From assembly GCA_944990035.1 (NCBI GenBank), contig CALYLX010000111.1, positions 310,001-374,000 of the forward strand: DNA of 64,000 nt, in the 5' to 3' direction. Shown here piece after piece: positions 46,266-59,476 of this stretch. Source of the DNA: Clitopilus passeckerianus (Eukaryota > Basidiomycota > Agaricomycetes > Agaricales > Entolomataceae). The position numbers and the translations under genes are program-made. Positions within the stretch are counted from its first letter, which is position 1, and each line of letters opens with the position of its first letter. The notes beneath the pieces are model-generated. The model searched no databases and was not told where the DNA came from. It was given only the letters and a program-made list of their open reading frames with translations.

Positions 46266-49200
46266 AAACATGTTGCACTCTATACTGATATGAACTTTTT
46301 GAAGACAAAAATTGCAAAAATTATATCCGGAGTAAGGGCTCGATCAGGCAATCCTCAGAAGCTTCTCTCGAATGCCGACCGGCACTTTTCGGGTCTTGTC
46401 CCAAGACCACAATCGGTCCCCTCTTCTGAAGTGCTGCAGGCGCTTGCGGTGCTATTACTTGTCAGAAAGCCGTTGCCTGTACACGGCTCATACTAAGACC
46501 TAAAATGCGATCATCACCTTTTCGATATGGTGGCACTTGTCATCCTCCAGGGCTTTTTCGTTCTGATGACCGTAGTGACACGATATGCCTTACATCGCGG
46601 ACACAGAGAGGCTATAATCTAACAACCCACCAGCTGGTGTATGATCGGGTCCCTTCATGCATGGTACCATCCCGAAAAGTGGTCATCGTGGAACCTATTT
46701 TGCCTTATGAAGCTGAAGAGCTTCGGTCACTTTAGGTATGAAGAAGATAACTCTTCGACATGGTCATCTGGCCACCCCGGGCACGGCCAATCAAACGCGA
46801 CTCCGCCTTCCTGGCACGTTCTGGATTTCGACTACTGCGGATGCTACCCACGTTCCCCAGCATTGACCCTTCTCCATCGCTTAATTTCTCAGAGTCTGAT
46901 ATCTCGATTACCCGTTTGTATACCTAGGTGCTGAACCATGAGGCTATCGTTGAAAATTGAGCTTGAATCGTGAGGCAGGAAATCTGTGACAGGATGCTAC
47001 TCCACTTTGCCCATTGGGGCCTTCTGCATTCGGGGCCTAAGTTAATTTCTGTCTCCCTATGACGCTTCGTGGACCCTTGAAACTCTCCAGGAGGACTGTT
47101 TTTATCCAGGTGAGCTCCTCCAGTGTCTATCCAAGGCTCCGATGACGACAAAATATGATAGGACGTAGGGTCCGTTTTGGATCAGAGGGCCTGGCATGAA
47201 ATGCGAACGCACAAAAATTGTCTCCGTCCGGAGCTTAGAGGCCAGAACGTTTGATAAGTAGGAACATTCATTCCACCAAATCCTCGTCTTCTCTATATCT
47301 TCGCAGAACTTACGGTGTAAGTGCTCGATTAGTCTAATTTCGATCATTGATTGATATACTAAGAGTAATTGAGGCTTCTACAGGCGAACAATGAAGCTTC
47401 CTAGGTCCAGAAGTCTTTACGCCTGACCACCTCGACAATGCATCAGTGGCATCAGCTGACTGCCTCAACAAGGATAAACGATCCCGTTGAGATGGTGGCT
47501 GGATGTCACTGGTTCCCGAGAACTTGGCGGCTCGACACAAGTAGAGTTTGATGTACAAGGTTAGAGTTTGGGATCTGGAATTGTTATCAGACCCTTGATG
47601 GAAACGGTCTAATGAGATTCGACTAGATATGTCGGATCCATTCGATATTCTAACAACCTTCTGGCGTCACGAAGATCGTTTGTTCTCAAAGGGAGACATG
47701 AAATTACTCCCCTATCTATCGCCTTTTGTCAAGTTGGAGAAGCATAGAGAGGGCAGGCAATTGTGGCGAGGCGGCACGTCAAGACTGCGGTTTTTGCACC
47801 CTTGGGTAGGTGACGATTGATAATTGCTACTTCCGCGTTATCAACCCCATTCGTTGTCTATGCCGCTAAATTAAGCTGTTATCCCTATCGTTGGAAAGCC
47901 AGTGCCGATGAGGAGGACAGGCCCTCCCGCGGCGTCAGTAGCGTGCTTGATGCCAGGTTCGGCATCCCCCGCCTGCAAGCGGAACAACGTATCTGTTCCC
48001 CGATATCCTTCTTAGGTCAACGCCTGAACGGATACAATTCTTATGCCCTGATTCGGGGGTTCTCGTGGTCCTTGTTCCTCACTGTGAATTTCTACGGATT
48101 CGTCCAAGAATTCACCCAAAACACGTATGTTTCCGCCGAAAGTCGACGTGGCACTTGCTCATTGTCAGGGCTTCAGGACCTCGCCTGTCGCTCCGAATGA
48201 GCACTTGGCCTCTATGGTCCAATTGGAGTTGCTATTGTCAGGTTCCGGATAGGATGTCTATCTGTGAGAAAGGCCACGAGGATCTCGAGCAGGCTTGTTC
48301 GGGGGTTATCTCCATTCGAGAGCAGCGTTCGCCATATTCGTCGTTTTTGTGCCTTCAACTCCTTCACTTCGGGAGGGATCGCTTGCAGGAGACGGTTCTA
48401 CTCCGTAGAAATGTCGCATTGTATCCACATGTCTAGAGGACGGTACTACCTCGACAACCTGGCTGACAATGATTTAGGTGGTGAGTGGCCAATGCCTCTG
48501 AGCAAGCGCGTAATGCTCATCTTCTGCCTCCAACTAAAATAGTTGACTTGCTGCAGACTTCATACTTTTTCCATTCTGCTCGGAAATGACGTACTATCCG
48601 CAAACTGCCTGCGATAGCCATCCCCTCAGGACTCAACGGAGCCATTTCCGTACCACCTCCAGTAAGTTTCTCCAAGGCTCTACTGGATTTGACAACCTTC
48701 TTCCCCAGATAAACATGATTATGGAACGCCAAGCTGTCGGTCCGAGTTTCCAGGTGGACTGTCCAAATTGAATAGGCTTATTGGCAGAATCTTATGGCGT
48801 ATGCGGGTATTGTTGGAAAATTAACATACTTTATAGAGGATAGCCCAGGCGAGGTGTTGTTGTCTAGTTCCTCAAAAATATCGGCCTCGATAGTACAATG
48901 CGTGTGTTGTTTTGGCGGAAAGAAAGCCATTTTGTGCTGGGTGGTTCGCGTAGCTACAAGCTTGGACACTAAAGCTGCGATGTAAAGAACCCTGATCGTC
49001 ACAAGAATCCATCACACTTCTCAGTTGGAACGCGGCACGGAGTCATGATACCGCCTGTATACGACTGCTGAATGCTCAGCTGACCCGCCAAAGCGGCAAG
49101 GTGCTTGTGGTTCGGGCTACCTGTGACTTTAGCTTTCTTCGAGCTTCGGGGATACTCGGTGTCCAGACAGCTTAACCCGCAAAGTAGCAGAGCATTGTCC

Positions 49201-50115
49201 CGAAAGATCCTTAACGTACATTCCTGTATTTGGACTAGACTTCGAGGGAAGGGTGTATTTTTTTTTTCGCCGGGATCCGATATTTCTGTAGGAAGTGTTA
49301 TCGCTGAGAAGGCGATCTATCGATAATCGTCACTCCCGTTGTCGACTGACCACGTACCACGCCCTAGTAATTGTTCTAGGAGCGGGGAGGTGCGGTCCAT
49401 CAGGCCAGGTGACGCCTTCACGGAGTTGCTATTTCAGAATCAAGGAAAGGGATCAACGCCTCATGATATTTGTTTTTGGTCTGATCTACGGTCCCTAGAA
49501 CCACCATTGATGTCTGCGGTCCTCATCGGTTATGAAACTGGCAACCTGAGAGGCCTGATTAAAGCTGCTCCGAAGAAACTGGATATCAAATCTCGTTAAC
49601 GGCTGTCTATCTGAATATTTCCCGGCCTTACTCAAACTATTAATGCCGACAGTGTGCACACTCGCGTATCGGGAAGTTACCGTGCAGCTCTCTATCTTCA
49701 GAGCGAAGTTCAAGTCCGACTGAGGACGGAGCATGAACGACCTTTCCTTCTTTCATTAATACTTTTACAAGCACGTTGTCTACAGTTGAGAAGAGATTTC
49801 AGGCGTTCTCACCTCGGGGTCTCGCTCTACGAGCCATTCGAAGTCGGCAGAGGTATTTATTCGATCAGGTTAACTTTGAACCGGTTAGCAGATCATTGCC
49901 AGGTAGAGGCATTTTGGAAATTCCTTTGGCCTCACTGAAAGCGCGTGCGATGACACCGGGAGTCTTGGGATCAGAGAAAGCTGTAGAGTGGCGTTTCAGC
50001 GCAGCATATGCTCTCTCCTGAAAATCATCTTACACATCTTTGACAATGACGGTGACTGACGTTGGCTGTTGGCACATTGTTGAGTCGTGGTTGGCCGATG
50101 TGATAGTGATATCAC
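46266..50115. other. Gene-poor tract, no recognised gene
   Basis: About 3.8 kb with only short frames (the longest around 47629-47820 and 47817-48200) and no recognisable motifs, intact splice-linked exons or transposon domains. Probably decayed sequence. Confidence 0.45.
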
Positions 50116-50189
50116 GGTTCGATGGCGTAGTTGGTTATCGCATCTGTCTAACACACAGAAGGTCCTCAGTTCGAGCCTGGGTCGAATCA
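50116..50189 (+). tRNA. tRNA-Val (anticodon AAC), intronless
   Basis: The 74-nt gene folds as a complete cloverleaf. Acceptor GGTTCGA pairs with TCGAATC, with discriminator A. The D-arm segment is TGGCGTAGTTGGTTATCGCA. The anticodon stem TCTGT/ACAGA closes a 7-nt loop CTAACAC with anticodon AAC. The T-arm CTCAG-TTCGAGC-CTGGG has one G-T pair. A and B boxes are intact. It reads valine GTT codons, and GTC/GTA after A34-to-inosine editing. A short T-rich stretch follows the 3' end as pol III terminator (CTTTT from 50190). Confidence 0.95.
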
Positions 50190-52833
50190 CTTTTGTAAGC
50201 TTGAAATCACATTTGTGACCTTTCCTCTCACATGCCAGTGTGAAGTTCGTTCTGCATACTAACGTTGAGAGACAAAGCCACTGAAGGCCATCGAACCCAT
50301 CAAGCTAGAGGATTATCGCATGATACGCCACATTCGAATCCACAGGATCCTGAAAATCCTCTGGGAACAAGAATACGACTCGGGCTGTCATAAGACTACA
50401 TAGCTGAATAAAGGGAATGCGCTGAAAGAAGTTCCTTCCCTTTCTAGAGTTACATCGATACAAAATTCTAACGGCACATGCAAACGAAATATACCTTCTG
50501 GTGTGATGTCTCATAAGACAACGCGGATGGTCTAAAGTAGTCAATGAAATTGTCCAGGTCAGGTCATTTCCGACTCGCCAGAACATCGTTCATAATTCCA
50601 TAGCCTATCCCTTCAAATAAAATAGAGCTTATACTCTAGAGCAAAGTCAAAAAAGCTTACAGCCAACCTACCGGTCTGTCGTCGAAATTTCTTAGAAGCC
50701 CCACCACGTCCGTTCCGTAATCCATTTTCCATAGTATCAGAAAGGGCGAAATTTCTCCGAACACCACCTCGAGAGAGGAGGTATCGCGTACCGTCAAAAT
50801 AGGCGATCGCGCCGCCAAAGTACCGCATCGGACCTGAATCGACAACAATGCGGGGTCGGCTTTACGCGGACTGGGTCACCATTTTTGGGGGAGAAAACAA
50901 ACTCCACAAAGGGAGGGCCGCCAAGATCCGGTCTCTCAACTGGCGGGAGTGATTGCAAAGATCAGGAGAACATAGTTTATCCTGGGCCTCGTCGCATCAC
51001 TTGAGGATAGCGAGTGATACTTCAGACTAGAAACAAATGATATTGAAGATATGAAAGTGATCACGGTCACGGTTCTGTAAGCCCGTATCAAGCTAAAGGC
51101 TTCAAAAGGTCCTGTCGATTCGGACCTTTTAACTCGGGCGAAGGACGGAATGAGGCTTTGAACATCTTTGATGTGTTCATTGACCACACGATAATCAGGG
51201 TACCTATCACTTATCCTACATACCTGAAAGAACGGAGGACCGAATCCGACTGATGAATAGCTCTAATTTCTGCTTAGAAATTGTATCCATCTGCCAATAG
51301 TACTCGATAAATTACTGTACATACGTACGCAACGTCGCATATTTTCGGTCCGTAATGGATGGAAATCAGTGCGTTTCGGCCAGAGTATTTTTATACACTC
51401 ACATGTATGACTCGGATGTCGATGATGCCTGCCAGTCAGGGTCGGCAGTAGCTGTGTGAGGTTTGCAGCCTGTTGAAGCAGGAGGTAGTTCTCCCGGCCA
51501 ACATGGTGAACAGGCACCCACCAGGGTGGGGTTGGCGAGCTCCTCCCCTCAGAGCCTGGCTACACGCCGAGGTGGTTTGCCGCGGCTGGCGGGACTCCGA
51601 TGTGACTGACGTGGATTAGCAAAAACAGTCCTCCCGAAGAGAAATGGACCGGAGAGGCAAACACTGTATCATCAGAGAAGACTCGTATGCTTGCTTACTT
51701 CGCTTCTTCCGACAGGTGGACCGGATAGTTGACAGCATGCTGGAGGGATATGACCTGTGTGGAGCTGGGTGAGGTTGTTCATAAGTAGCACATGGGGGTA
51801 CCTCACACTTTCTGCCTAGCAGTTAGTGAGTCTCTCAAGCTTCGGGACGTGATACGAAGCGAAGGGTACGGGATCACGTTGTAGCTCAGACGCCATGCCG
51901 TGGGGTAATGAATTATCACCATGTCATGCATTGCAACACCAATGTCGCATATGCTGCCTCTCCTCCCATATTCCACATTTGCATGGAAAGACATATCGCC
52001 CGCGACAATGTGGGAATGAAATTCGAGGGCACTAGGTCTATCACCAAATCTTGATGTGGAGGGAGGAAAGGACGAGGATTTTCGGAGATGAGCGATATTT
52101 TGGCGGGTTGCTCGGACCGATGTGGCGATGCACCGACCAGATGAAGGGAGGATGATCAAAATGGAAAGAAGGCGCCATATGGGCGGATATTGTGTGGGAG
52201 TGCTGGATCTGGGTAGGAAAGAAGGGCAAAACGGGTTTTGACTCGAGAACTCGGCTCGAATAGGATGTTGAGATGAAAGGCTCATAACTGTGGTCGGACC
52301 GCGCTTAGATTTGACAATGAGCAGAAGGAGAAGGCAAACTAGCATCTGGTGCATGGTCACGTACTTGCAGATGGTCATAAAGATGTCGGCATGCTTGCAT
52401 TATTGCCTGGTCTTTCTCAGGCAGGCTTGGTGCCTTCCTTAGCTAATGCAATCTAGATCGATCGACGGATATTTCACACAGCAGCATCTTAATCTTGCAG
52501 TTTCTGAACTTTCCCGCCCGCTCTTTCACTGGCCTCCTCTTCCTTTCCTTCTTCCTTCTCGCCTGCGACGATTCCTTTTTCTTTTTTTCGTTACGGCATT
52601 TCACAACTCTACTTGGTTACGAACGCTCTTATAGTTGTTGTTTATCGCAGATTATCCCCACGAAAACTCACATTAGTCTCCATTTTTCGGGTTTTGAAAT
52701 ATTTTGCTCTATATAGTTGACCCAAATCCTTCGTTTCGACTCTTACAGTTACCCCAGATTTGAGCGGTTGTCTTCCGAAATCATCGCTGACGAGTCGAGG
52801 CAGGAAGATTTGGTTTACCCGTTCAAGGCACAT
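50190..52833. other. Gene-poor tract and promoter of the large C2H2 gene
   Basis: No recognised gene. A minus-strand frame of 191 codons (51803-52378) has a hydrophobic N-terminus but otherwise arbitrary composition. From about 52450 a pyrimidine-rich leader (CT tracts at 52510-52600) leads into the transcription-factor gene, so the last few hundred bases are its promoter and 5' UTR. Confidence 0.4.
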
Positions 52834-55800
52834 ATGTTCATCATCCCTCCCAATATTATCTTTGCCCCGCGTCCCGCTGATTTCCTTTCACCCGACATGA
52901 CCTCGCCCATCAGTCCCACCTATTCCTCATATTCAGCATCATCACCGTTCTCTTCTGGCTCAAGCGCGTCGTATCCCGCTCAGAGTCCAGTTTCGGACTC
53001 ATCAGAGCCAACTGTTACATTCCAGGATCACCCAAAGCTCATCGGTCACAATCACTACGCCTACGTGGATCCACAAAGAGCCGCCATGGAGGATTTTGCC
53101 AAAGAAAACGTCTATTCATCGCCGAGCTCGCTGCCTGATGCCTACGACGACCACGGTTTTGGGAATGCAGGATTTGACTATGGTGAAGAAGGTGGTGGCG
53201 CGGATTTCAGCTGGTCGTCTGAAGCGGCACCGTCTGGGCAGCAGGCTTTCTCATCGTCTTATGTGGTCCATAATCCTTCCCCGCCGATACATGACAGAGC
53301 TTCGCTGTCACCTGCCACATCCTCGACAGCCAACGGTTCCTCTTCGAATCCGTATCCGCAGCTAGCTCAATTTTCTCCTGCTGCTTCATTACCGCTCCAC
53401 CAAAACCAGAACGGGCTTGGTAATGTCACCGTCGACCGAGTCGGAATGCATATGCAGCCTTCGAACCCTCCTCCTTCCGTTATGTTTTCTCATGATGCCC
53501 GTGTTAATGTTAATGAACATGCTCCCGTTCCGACGCCTCTTGCTACTGTTGCCGTGCTTTCTCCCATGCCACGGCCTGCTTCATCTCGAGCTAACAGAGA
53601 AGAGCTTATCTACCCAACTCGCGCATATCATCCATCTGCATCCCCGGCTCCTCCATCTCCCTCCGTTCATCACCCTTATACTCGACATTTGACCTACCCA
53701 TCGCTGAACTCGCCGTCGATGTCCATGTCGCTACCACACGACCATTCCCAACATCAGTTTTTTCACGTGCATCAGCGTCGAGGCCTCATTAAGCATGGCG
53801 GTGTCATCACCTACGATGGTCATTCAGGATCAAGCGCCGTCGGCACCAATAACGAGCTCGTTAAGGACCGAGGGAGGGCAACCATGGTACGTAAAGCATA
53901 GAATTAATCAACATAATCAATAACAATCCGCTCATATTCTTTCATTTCTGTCGTCACCGCAGACTCCATTCAATCAAACAAAGCCGTTTATGGCCGTACC
54001 CTACAACTCGTCGTCGGAGAACGAGTCTACGACCTTTCCAGAACCACCACTATCTTCTAGTTGGAACAACATTAGCGCATATAATGCGTCCAACCCTGCC
54101 GCAAATCCACCAGATCAATTCTCACCTTCGTCCGTCGACCCTGAGCATGAATACGCTGAGATGATGAAGATAAAACAAGAGTCCCCGACGGTTGGGGTGA
54201 CTTCAATTTTGCAGCCTGCTCCTCCCGCCGGATCTTCATCGTACCCCGTTTCAAGGCCGTTCCCTTCTCATCATCATCACCATCAACAGCAGCAGCCACT
54301 ACAGCCACCAACGACACAGTTGGGATCTTTATCTGGTGCCCCACTACCACAGGCTCATTGTTCCCCGGCTGCCCCTCCACCACAGACGCCTAGTCCCGCG
54401 ATTCAGGCGCATATATTCGACCTTTCGGCTCCGTCGACGATCCTGACGAAGTCTACCGTCGTTTCCGAGTATACCAATGATGGGAGGGTCAGTCACCCAG
54501 CTGGGTACTTGGACATGTCTGGCTTGCAGTATCCGAACGATGGACCGTCGACGGCGTCTACGATCCACGCCAGGTCGCCGCATCAGGGAGAAATGTACAT
54601 GACAGAGTCTCCTGCTCATATTCCGCTCTCGCCGGGGTTCGACCACCCGATGATCGACGGTGACTCGATGGAAGTGTATGTCGAGGCCTCCCCTTATTCT
54701 GATCGCCGCTATTCTTATGACGAACCGTTCGGCGGAGCCCCAATCCACCACGACGATTTCGTCGGTAGCATGGTCAGCCTGGACGGCCACCCCATTCCAC
54801 CCCCTCCTCCCCTCCCGCCGCCTCATCAGAGGCTATGGAACGCGCATATAGCCACTCAAACGGGTGCTTCACCTGTGTCGGTGCAGCATCACGAGGTCGA
54901 CGGATCTAGGAATTTGTATCGCTCACCTTTCATCGAGTCCCAGGCGGTCGGTATCGCGTATGATTCCTCGTCTTCTTCATTTACTTCTTCAGCTCAGATG
55001 CAGGTGCAAAGGCAGGGGTCTACCACTTCCCTGGGTGCATCGAAACCACACGCTGAAGAGGGGAGCCCGCACGGTCAAGTTTCGCGTTCGCATGATGTAC
55101 CCCACTATTCTCGCCAAGCCGCTTCATTCCATCACCCTCAGCCACAGCCGCATCCCCTGGTTCGTGGATTAGACCAGGATGTCCCGTTGACTCGGAGGCA
55201 TGCCCGGTACCCTGCTGGAAGCGCTGGGGAGCCGTATGAGCTCGATATGGAGGAGGATGAAGAGGATGAGGCCCGTGGTCCCCCTTCTCACCTTCCTCAG
55301 CGGCCGAGGATGAATAGGATAAGGACCCAAGCCCAAGCCCAAGTCCATTCTAGACCTATCGAACGGCCTAGACGACGACACACATACTCTTCGTCCGCTC
55401 ATTACTCTGATTCTTCTGAAGGGACTGGGCAGTCTTTACCTTCGTCGACGTCATTCGGAGTTTACCCCCCTCATCACCCGACGACAGTCTCCCCTGCAAC
55501 ACACATCGAGAAGCAAGAAGATACTGAAATGCATTTGGATTATCACTCCTCGGAAATTGCACCTGCAGATTCTGAATATTCGGGACGGTCGTCTTATTCC
55601 CCCAACCCCAATGCCCTCGGGCCGGAGTCGTTATCTATCTCCCCTGCTGGTGTCCTACATTCTAGGCATTCTCATCAGGAGCTTGGGAGCAACCTCTCGC
55701 GCTCGTCTTCTGCAGGTAATACTACAGCTGGAACTGCGAGTGCGTCAGCTACAACCCAGCCTCGTGGAAGTTCCGGGAGAAGGCGTGCCAGGGCCGGTGC

Positions 55801-56498
55801 ATCCATTCCTATACCTATCCCAGTTCCGAACTTGACGAAGAAGTCTCGCGGGAGGCGGGTGCCGACGGTGGACGAGTATCAGACCGAGATGGGGACAAAG
55901 AAACAACAGGATGAAGGGAAGTCGCTCCGGGGTGAACGTTCTATGTCATCGCTGTATGATGTGGAGGAAGACGGTGATGGCGAAGACGAAGGCGAAGAGG
56001 GAGAAACGGCTGAGGGAGGAGGACGAGGGGATGAGTCACATGCTCGCCCTAGCGCTAGCGAGCGGAAGAGTGTCGGAGCACCCGAGACGGAGGAAGGCTC
56101 TGGAGGCAAAGGAAAAGTGGATAATGCCACGGGAGGGACGAGTAGTACTGCAAGTGGAAGTGGCGAAGTGTCTTCTGGAGGCGGTTCAAATGGAGGTAAA
56201 GGTGGAGGTGCCCGCGCGGCTTCTGGGAAGGCTCTGAGGACGTATGAGTGCACGGTGGATGGATGTGGGAAGCTGTTTGCGCGTGGTGAACATCTGAAGA
56301 GACACATCAGAAGCATCCATACGTACGAAAAGCGTGAGTGGGCAATTTTGGTACAGAAATTCGAGCTGTGCTGACGACTACCTCCTTCTAGCGCACCAAT
56401 GTCCCTACCCTGGGTGTGGAAAGGACTTCAGTCGACACGATAATCTGGGCCAGCATATGCGCGTACACAAGGATTACATTCCACCCGGCAAGAACTGA
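52834..56498 (+). CDS. Large C2H2 zinc-finger transcription factor
   Basis: Exons 52834-53886, 53963-56333 and 56392-56498 encode 1176 residues. ATG 52834 is the first in this frame; the frame is open upstream without a Met. The first ~980 residues are disordered, Ser/Pro/His/Gln-rich, with a poly-His/poly-Gln run near 54270 and an acidic Glu/Asp patch near 55250. The block PVPNLTKKSRGRRVPTVDE precedes two C-terminal fingers: YECTVDGCGKLFARGEHLKR with HIRSIH, then HQCPYPGCGKDFSRHDNLGQ with HMRVH. An intron splits the inter-finger linker, as in the paralogue at 43920-45256. The architecture suits a nuclear, DNA-binding regulator with long activation regions, of the two-finger Msn2/4-like type. 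Its target is unknown. A long 5' flank suggests complex regulation. Confidence 0.88.
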
Positions 56499-59476
56499 TA
56501 CGGTATGGTCCCTCACGATGCTTTACTTCCGTTTCCTGGCTGACAGGATGCACAGGATGGGTTAGTGCCGTGCCACCAAAAATGCTTGGGCGTGCCACAT
56601 GATACACTTGTCGATGAAAGTGTGGATGTCAAGTCTATTTTACTATACTCACTCTTCGGCCGATGACTCTTTCCACCTTCCGGTCTTCTATTCTTTAAGG
56701 ACTTGTCTCCCCCATCATGCAATTCTTTCGTCTTGACGCAGAGTTTCCGTCACATATCCTCCACACCATGTTGGTCATTTACCCATGCAATTTTTTTTTC
56801 GTCATCTCCGGGTTTTGTTAGTTCTCATTTATATCAGCATTCATGCCTTTGACGAATATAGAGATGCTTCTATATGACTTCACACTTCGCCACCATCGAT
56901 ACCCTTCTCACACATTTGGACACCAATTCATGACATGATGCTGAATTACTTATCGACTACCTAACGTATTATATCTAACCATGTATAGTTCGTATATTCT
57001 TGCTATTATATTATAGTCATCATAACCTAGCGTATTTTTTTGCCAATAAAGTAATCGATTTTGTGACAATGTTGTCATTAGTCAGTTGAGCCTGTTGCGG
57101 CCGTTTCGAGGTGATGCGAGCCACTCGGTCGTTCTAATCTCGAATATTCTTGGATCATTCTCGACTTGAGCTCTCTCCGCGCTCGTCGTTATTCAGGCAG
57201 GAGAAATCGGTGGAAAGTGTTTCCGGGAACGTCACAATTTCAGGACATGTATCAAGCCTTGTCATGGTCACAGGTCGCCGTCTGGCAGCTCTTGTCCAGC
57301 TTTCATTGTCCCAGGCACGTCTTCAAGGATGTGCCTAAAGCCAACGTCGCTGAGAACAAAGGCTCAGATATGTACCTGGTGAAACAATCACAAGGTATCG
57401 AGGGAAATTCCTAGGAAGCATGCGAATTTATTCGAATCACCGAGCAACAGATGCGATATTTGGGTGAAATCACCACACCCCCACCTCTCTTAGCACATTC
57501 GAAGTGCAGTGCTCCAAGGCAATGACAAGGCGCCCAGAATTGGATTTCATTTCGCGAGGGCGTTAAGTCCGAGTTGCAGTGGCGCCACATGGCGCCCTGA
57601 TTGAAAGCCTAATGCCCCAAAGCCCGGATCATTCGAAAACGGGGCTCGCTAGAGGGTTGGGTGCGTGAAAGAGTGAGCCGCGAGCAAATGACGATCGTCA
57701 ATCAATCTGGAGATCTTGTAAGATGTATCGAGGACACGTTGTATGCGTCGACGCCAACTTACAGGTACATGCGACAATGGTGCACATGGTCAGGAAGCTA
57801 AAGTTCATCACGGTTTCCTAACAGTCAGCAAAGCAGGATCGACAAGAGGCTTCTTGGTTACCTTTGAGAACGTCGACATGGGCAAATCATTTCTCGTCGA
57901 CTTTTGTGCAGAGCTCGCAGAATTGGATGACCGCCAGCGAGCGTCTCTAGTATATGGGCACCAACCCAATAGGCGGCGCGAGACATCCCGAGAAAACCCA
58001 TGGGTAGTCCCGAAGAAAACGGTCCAAGGACGAGAAAACGCGTGGTTAATAGCATTTCTAAGGCTGAGTGCAAATCAGAGTATGGGTTTGAAACAACTAC
58101 GCCGGGGAGAGGCGTTGAACAAGAAAGGCAGGGACGCAGCCACTGAGGGCGTCCTTGTGGCATGCACGAGGCAGAGGCAGACAAAGTTTAGTACTGCGTT
58201 GAGCCCACCCGATCTCCTCGTGGATCTCTCCACTCAGGGATTCCAGGGTGTTCCGCTGGCCAGGCCCCGGCAGCAAATAAGCAGTGCAGACCTCGAGGGA
58301 TGGGTGACACCAACGTCCTCAACAGCCACAGCTCGTGGTCCACATGATGATCGTTGAGTACACTCTAATAGTGTTGGAGTGATCAGACAAGCCATGCGCC
58401 AGAGTCAGGTTTTGAGATGGCGACAGCGGACTGAAGGTGCTGGATGAGGTGGGTGCAATTGATCCATGTGCGATAAACCAATACGAGGATGTGTGTGCAT
58501 GCCATCAGACAGGTCATGGGAGCACCGAGCATACAATGCTTAAAATGATCGAACGAACGGAGCGGATCGATTGACTCTGGAAGCGCTTAGCGATGGATAG
58601 CAAGGATGCAGTACCTTGCATGACGCCTTCACGCCGTAAGGTGCATGCGTAGGTATCGGGTCCTGAGTATCCTGAGCAGGCCACACTTCTACTCCTCTTC
58701 CAGACCATACCGAGGATACTCTGCTCCTGGCCCATCACGTTAGCATGCTGTTTTCATCCCGGACAGGACGAGTTCTGGTCATACCTCCACAACGAGCACC
58801 TTCGGAAAGTAGTCATAGCTCATAACCGAGGCTATACAGTTCATTAAGTTGCGACTCCGTGATCGTCATGTTAATTGCCCGCCGGCATTAAGCGCAAGAA
58901 GGGGCCTTTACATGAGCACTATTGGCTCCGTTCAACCAGGATCACCCAGCATAATGAAGTGCCAGCATGGAACATAGATGACGGCAGATTGATATCCGGT
59001 GTTCATGTATGGCGGAAAGCTTGATTGACCTGCTGAAGCCACATGTCAAGAGCTAGGGCCAGCAGCCAGGTTCATAAGCACATTTTCATTCGGCTTGATG
59101 GGCTGCGGAGAAGTTGTGCATTCATGAGAGTTTCGTAGGAAAAAGGCTAGGTGGAATAGCAATGGAGTTTTAGCCCATTTCGCTGGAAGGGACACGGCTT
59201 CAAGGAGTTGCGGCGATAAACGCTGCTTAAGATGTACGTGAAGTAGACGTTGAATGCCACATGATGCATGATGAATAACATTATGTTAAAACGCTGATAA
59301 TACAAAGCCGGGTGTAGCTAGGATCTAGAATCTGCAGAGAAATGAGTTCGAGTCCAGTCAAGAAAGGTAGAGTGTATACTCACACAGTTACGCACAGAAA
59401 GCCATAAAGAGCGAGGTAACAATATGTGGTAGATGGAGATGATGGTAGCAAATAATGTCCAAGTTGTAGAGGAGGC
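56499..59476. other. 3-kb region with one long unrecognised frame
   Basis: The first ~550 bases are the AT-rich 3' UTR of the C2H2 gene, with AATAAA-like signals near 57047. A plus-strand ATG frame at 57743-58357 (204 codons) is uninterrupted, but its composition is not clearly coding and I recognise no domain. Nothing identifiable lies between 58360 and 59470. A tRNA B-box-like GAGTTCGAGTCC near 59345 does not fold as a tRNA. Confidence 0.4.

Noticed and set aside
51803..52378. 191-codon minus-strand frame with hydrophobic N-terminus
   Set aside because: Lies in the upstream region of the large C2H2 gene, has no recognisable domain and no introns; not strong enough for a gene call.
54344..54826. 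Long antisense frames inside the large C2H2 gene and other genes
   Set aside because: Shadows of strongly biased Ser/Pro/His coding sequence on the opposite strand.
59320..59370. tRNA-like B box GAGTTCGAGTCC on the plus strand with TGTAGCTAGG upstream
   Set aside because: No cloverleaf can be folded; at best a decayed tRNA-derived fragment, with no second copy seen in the window.
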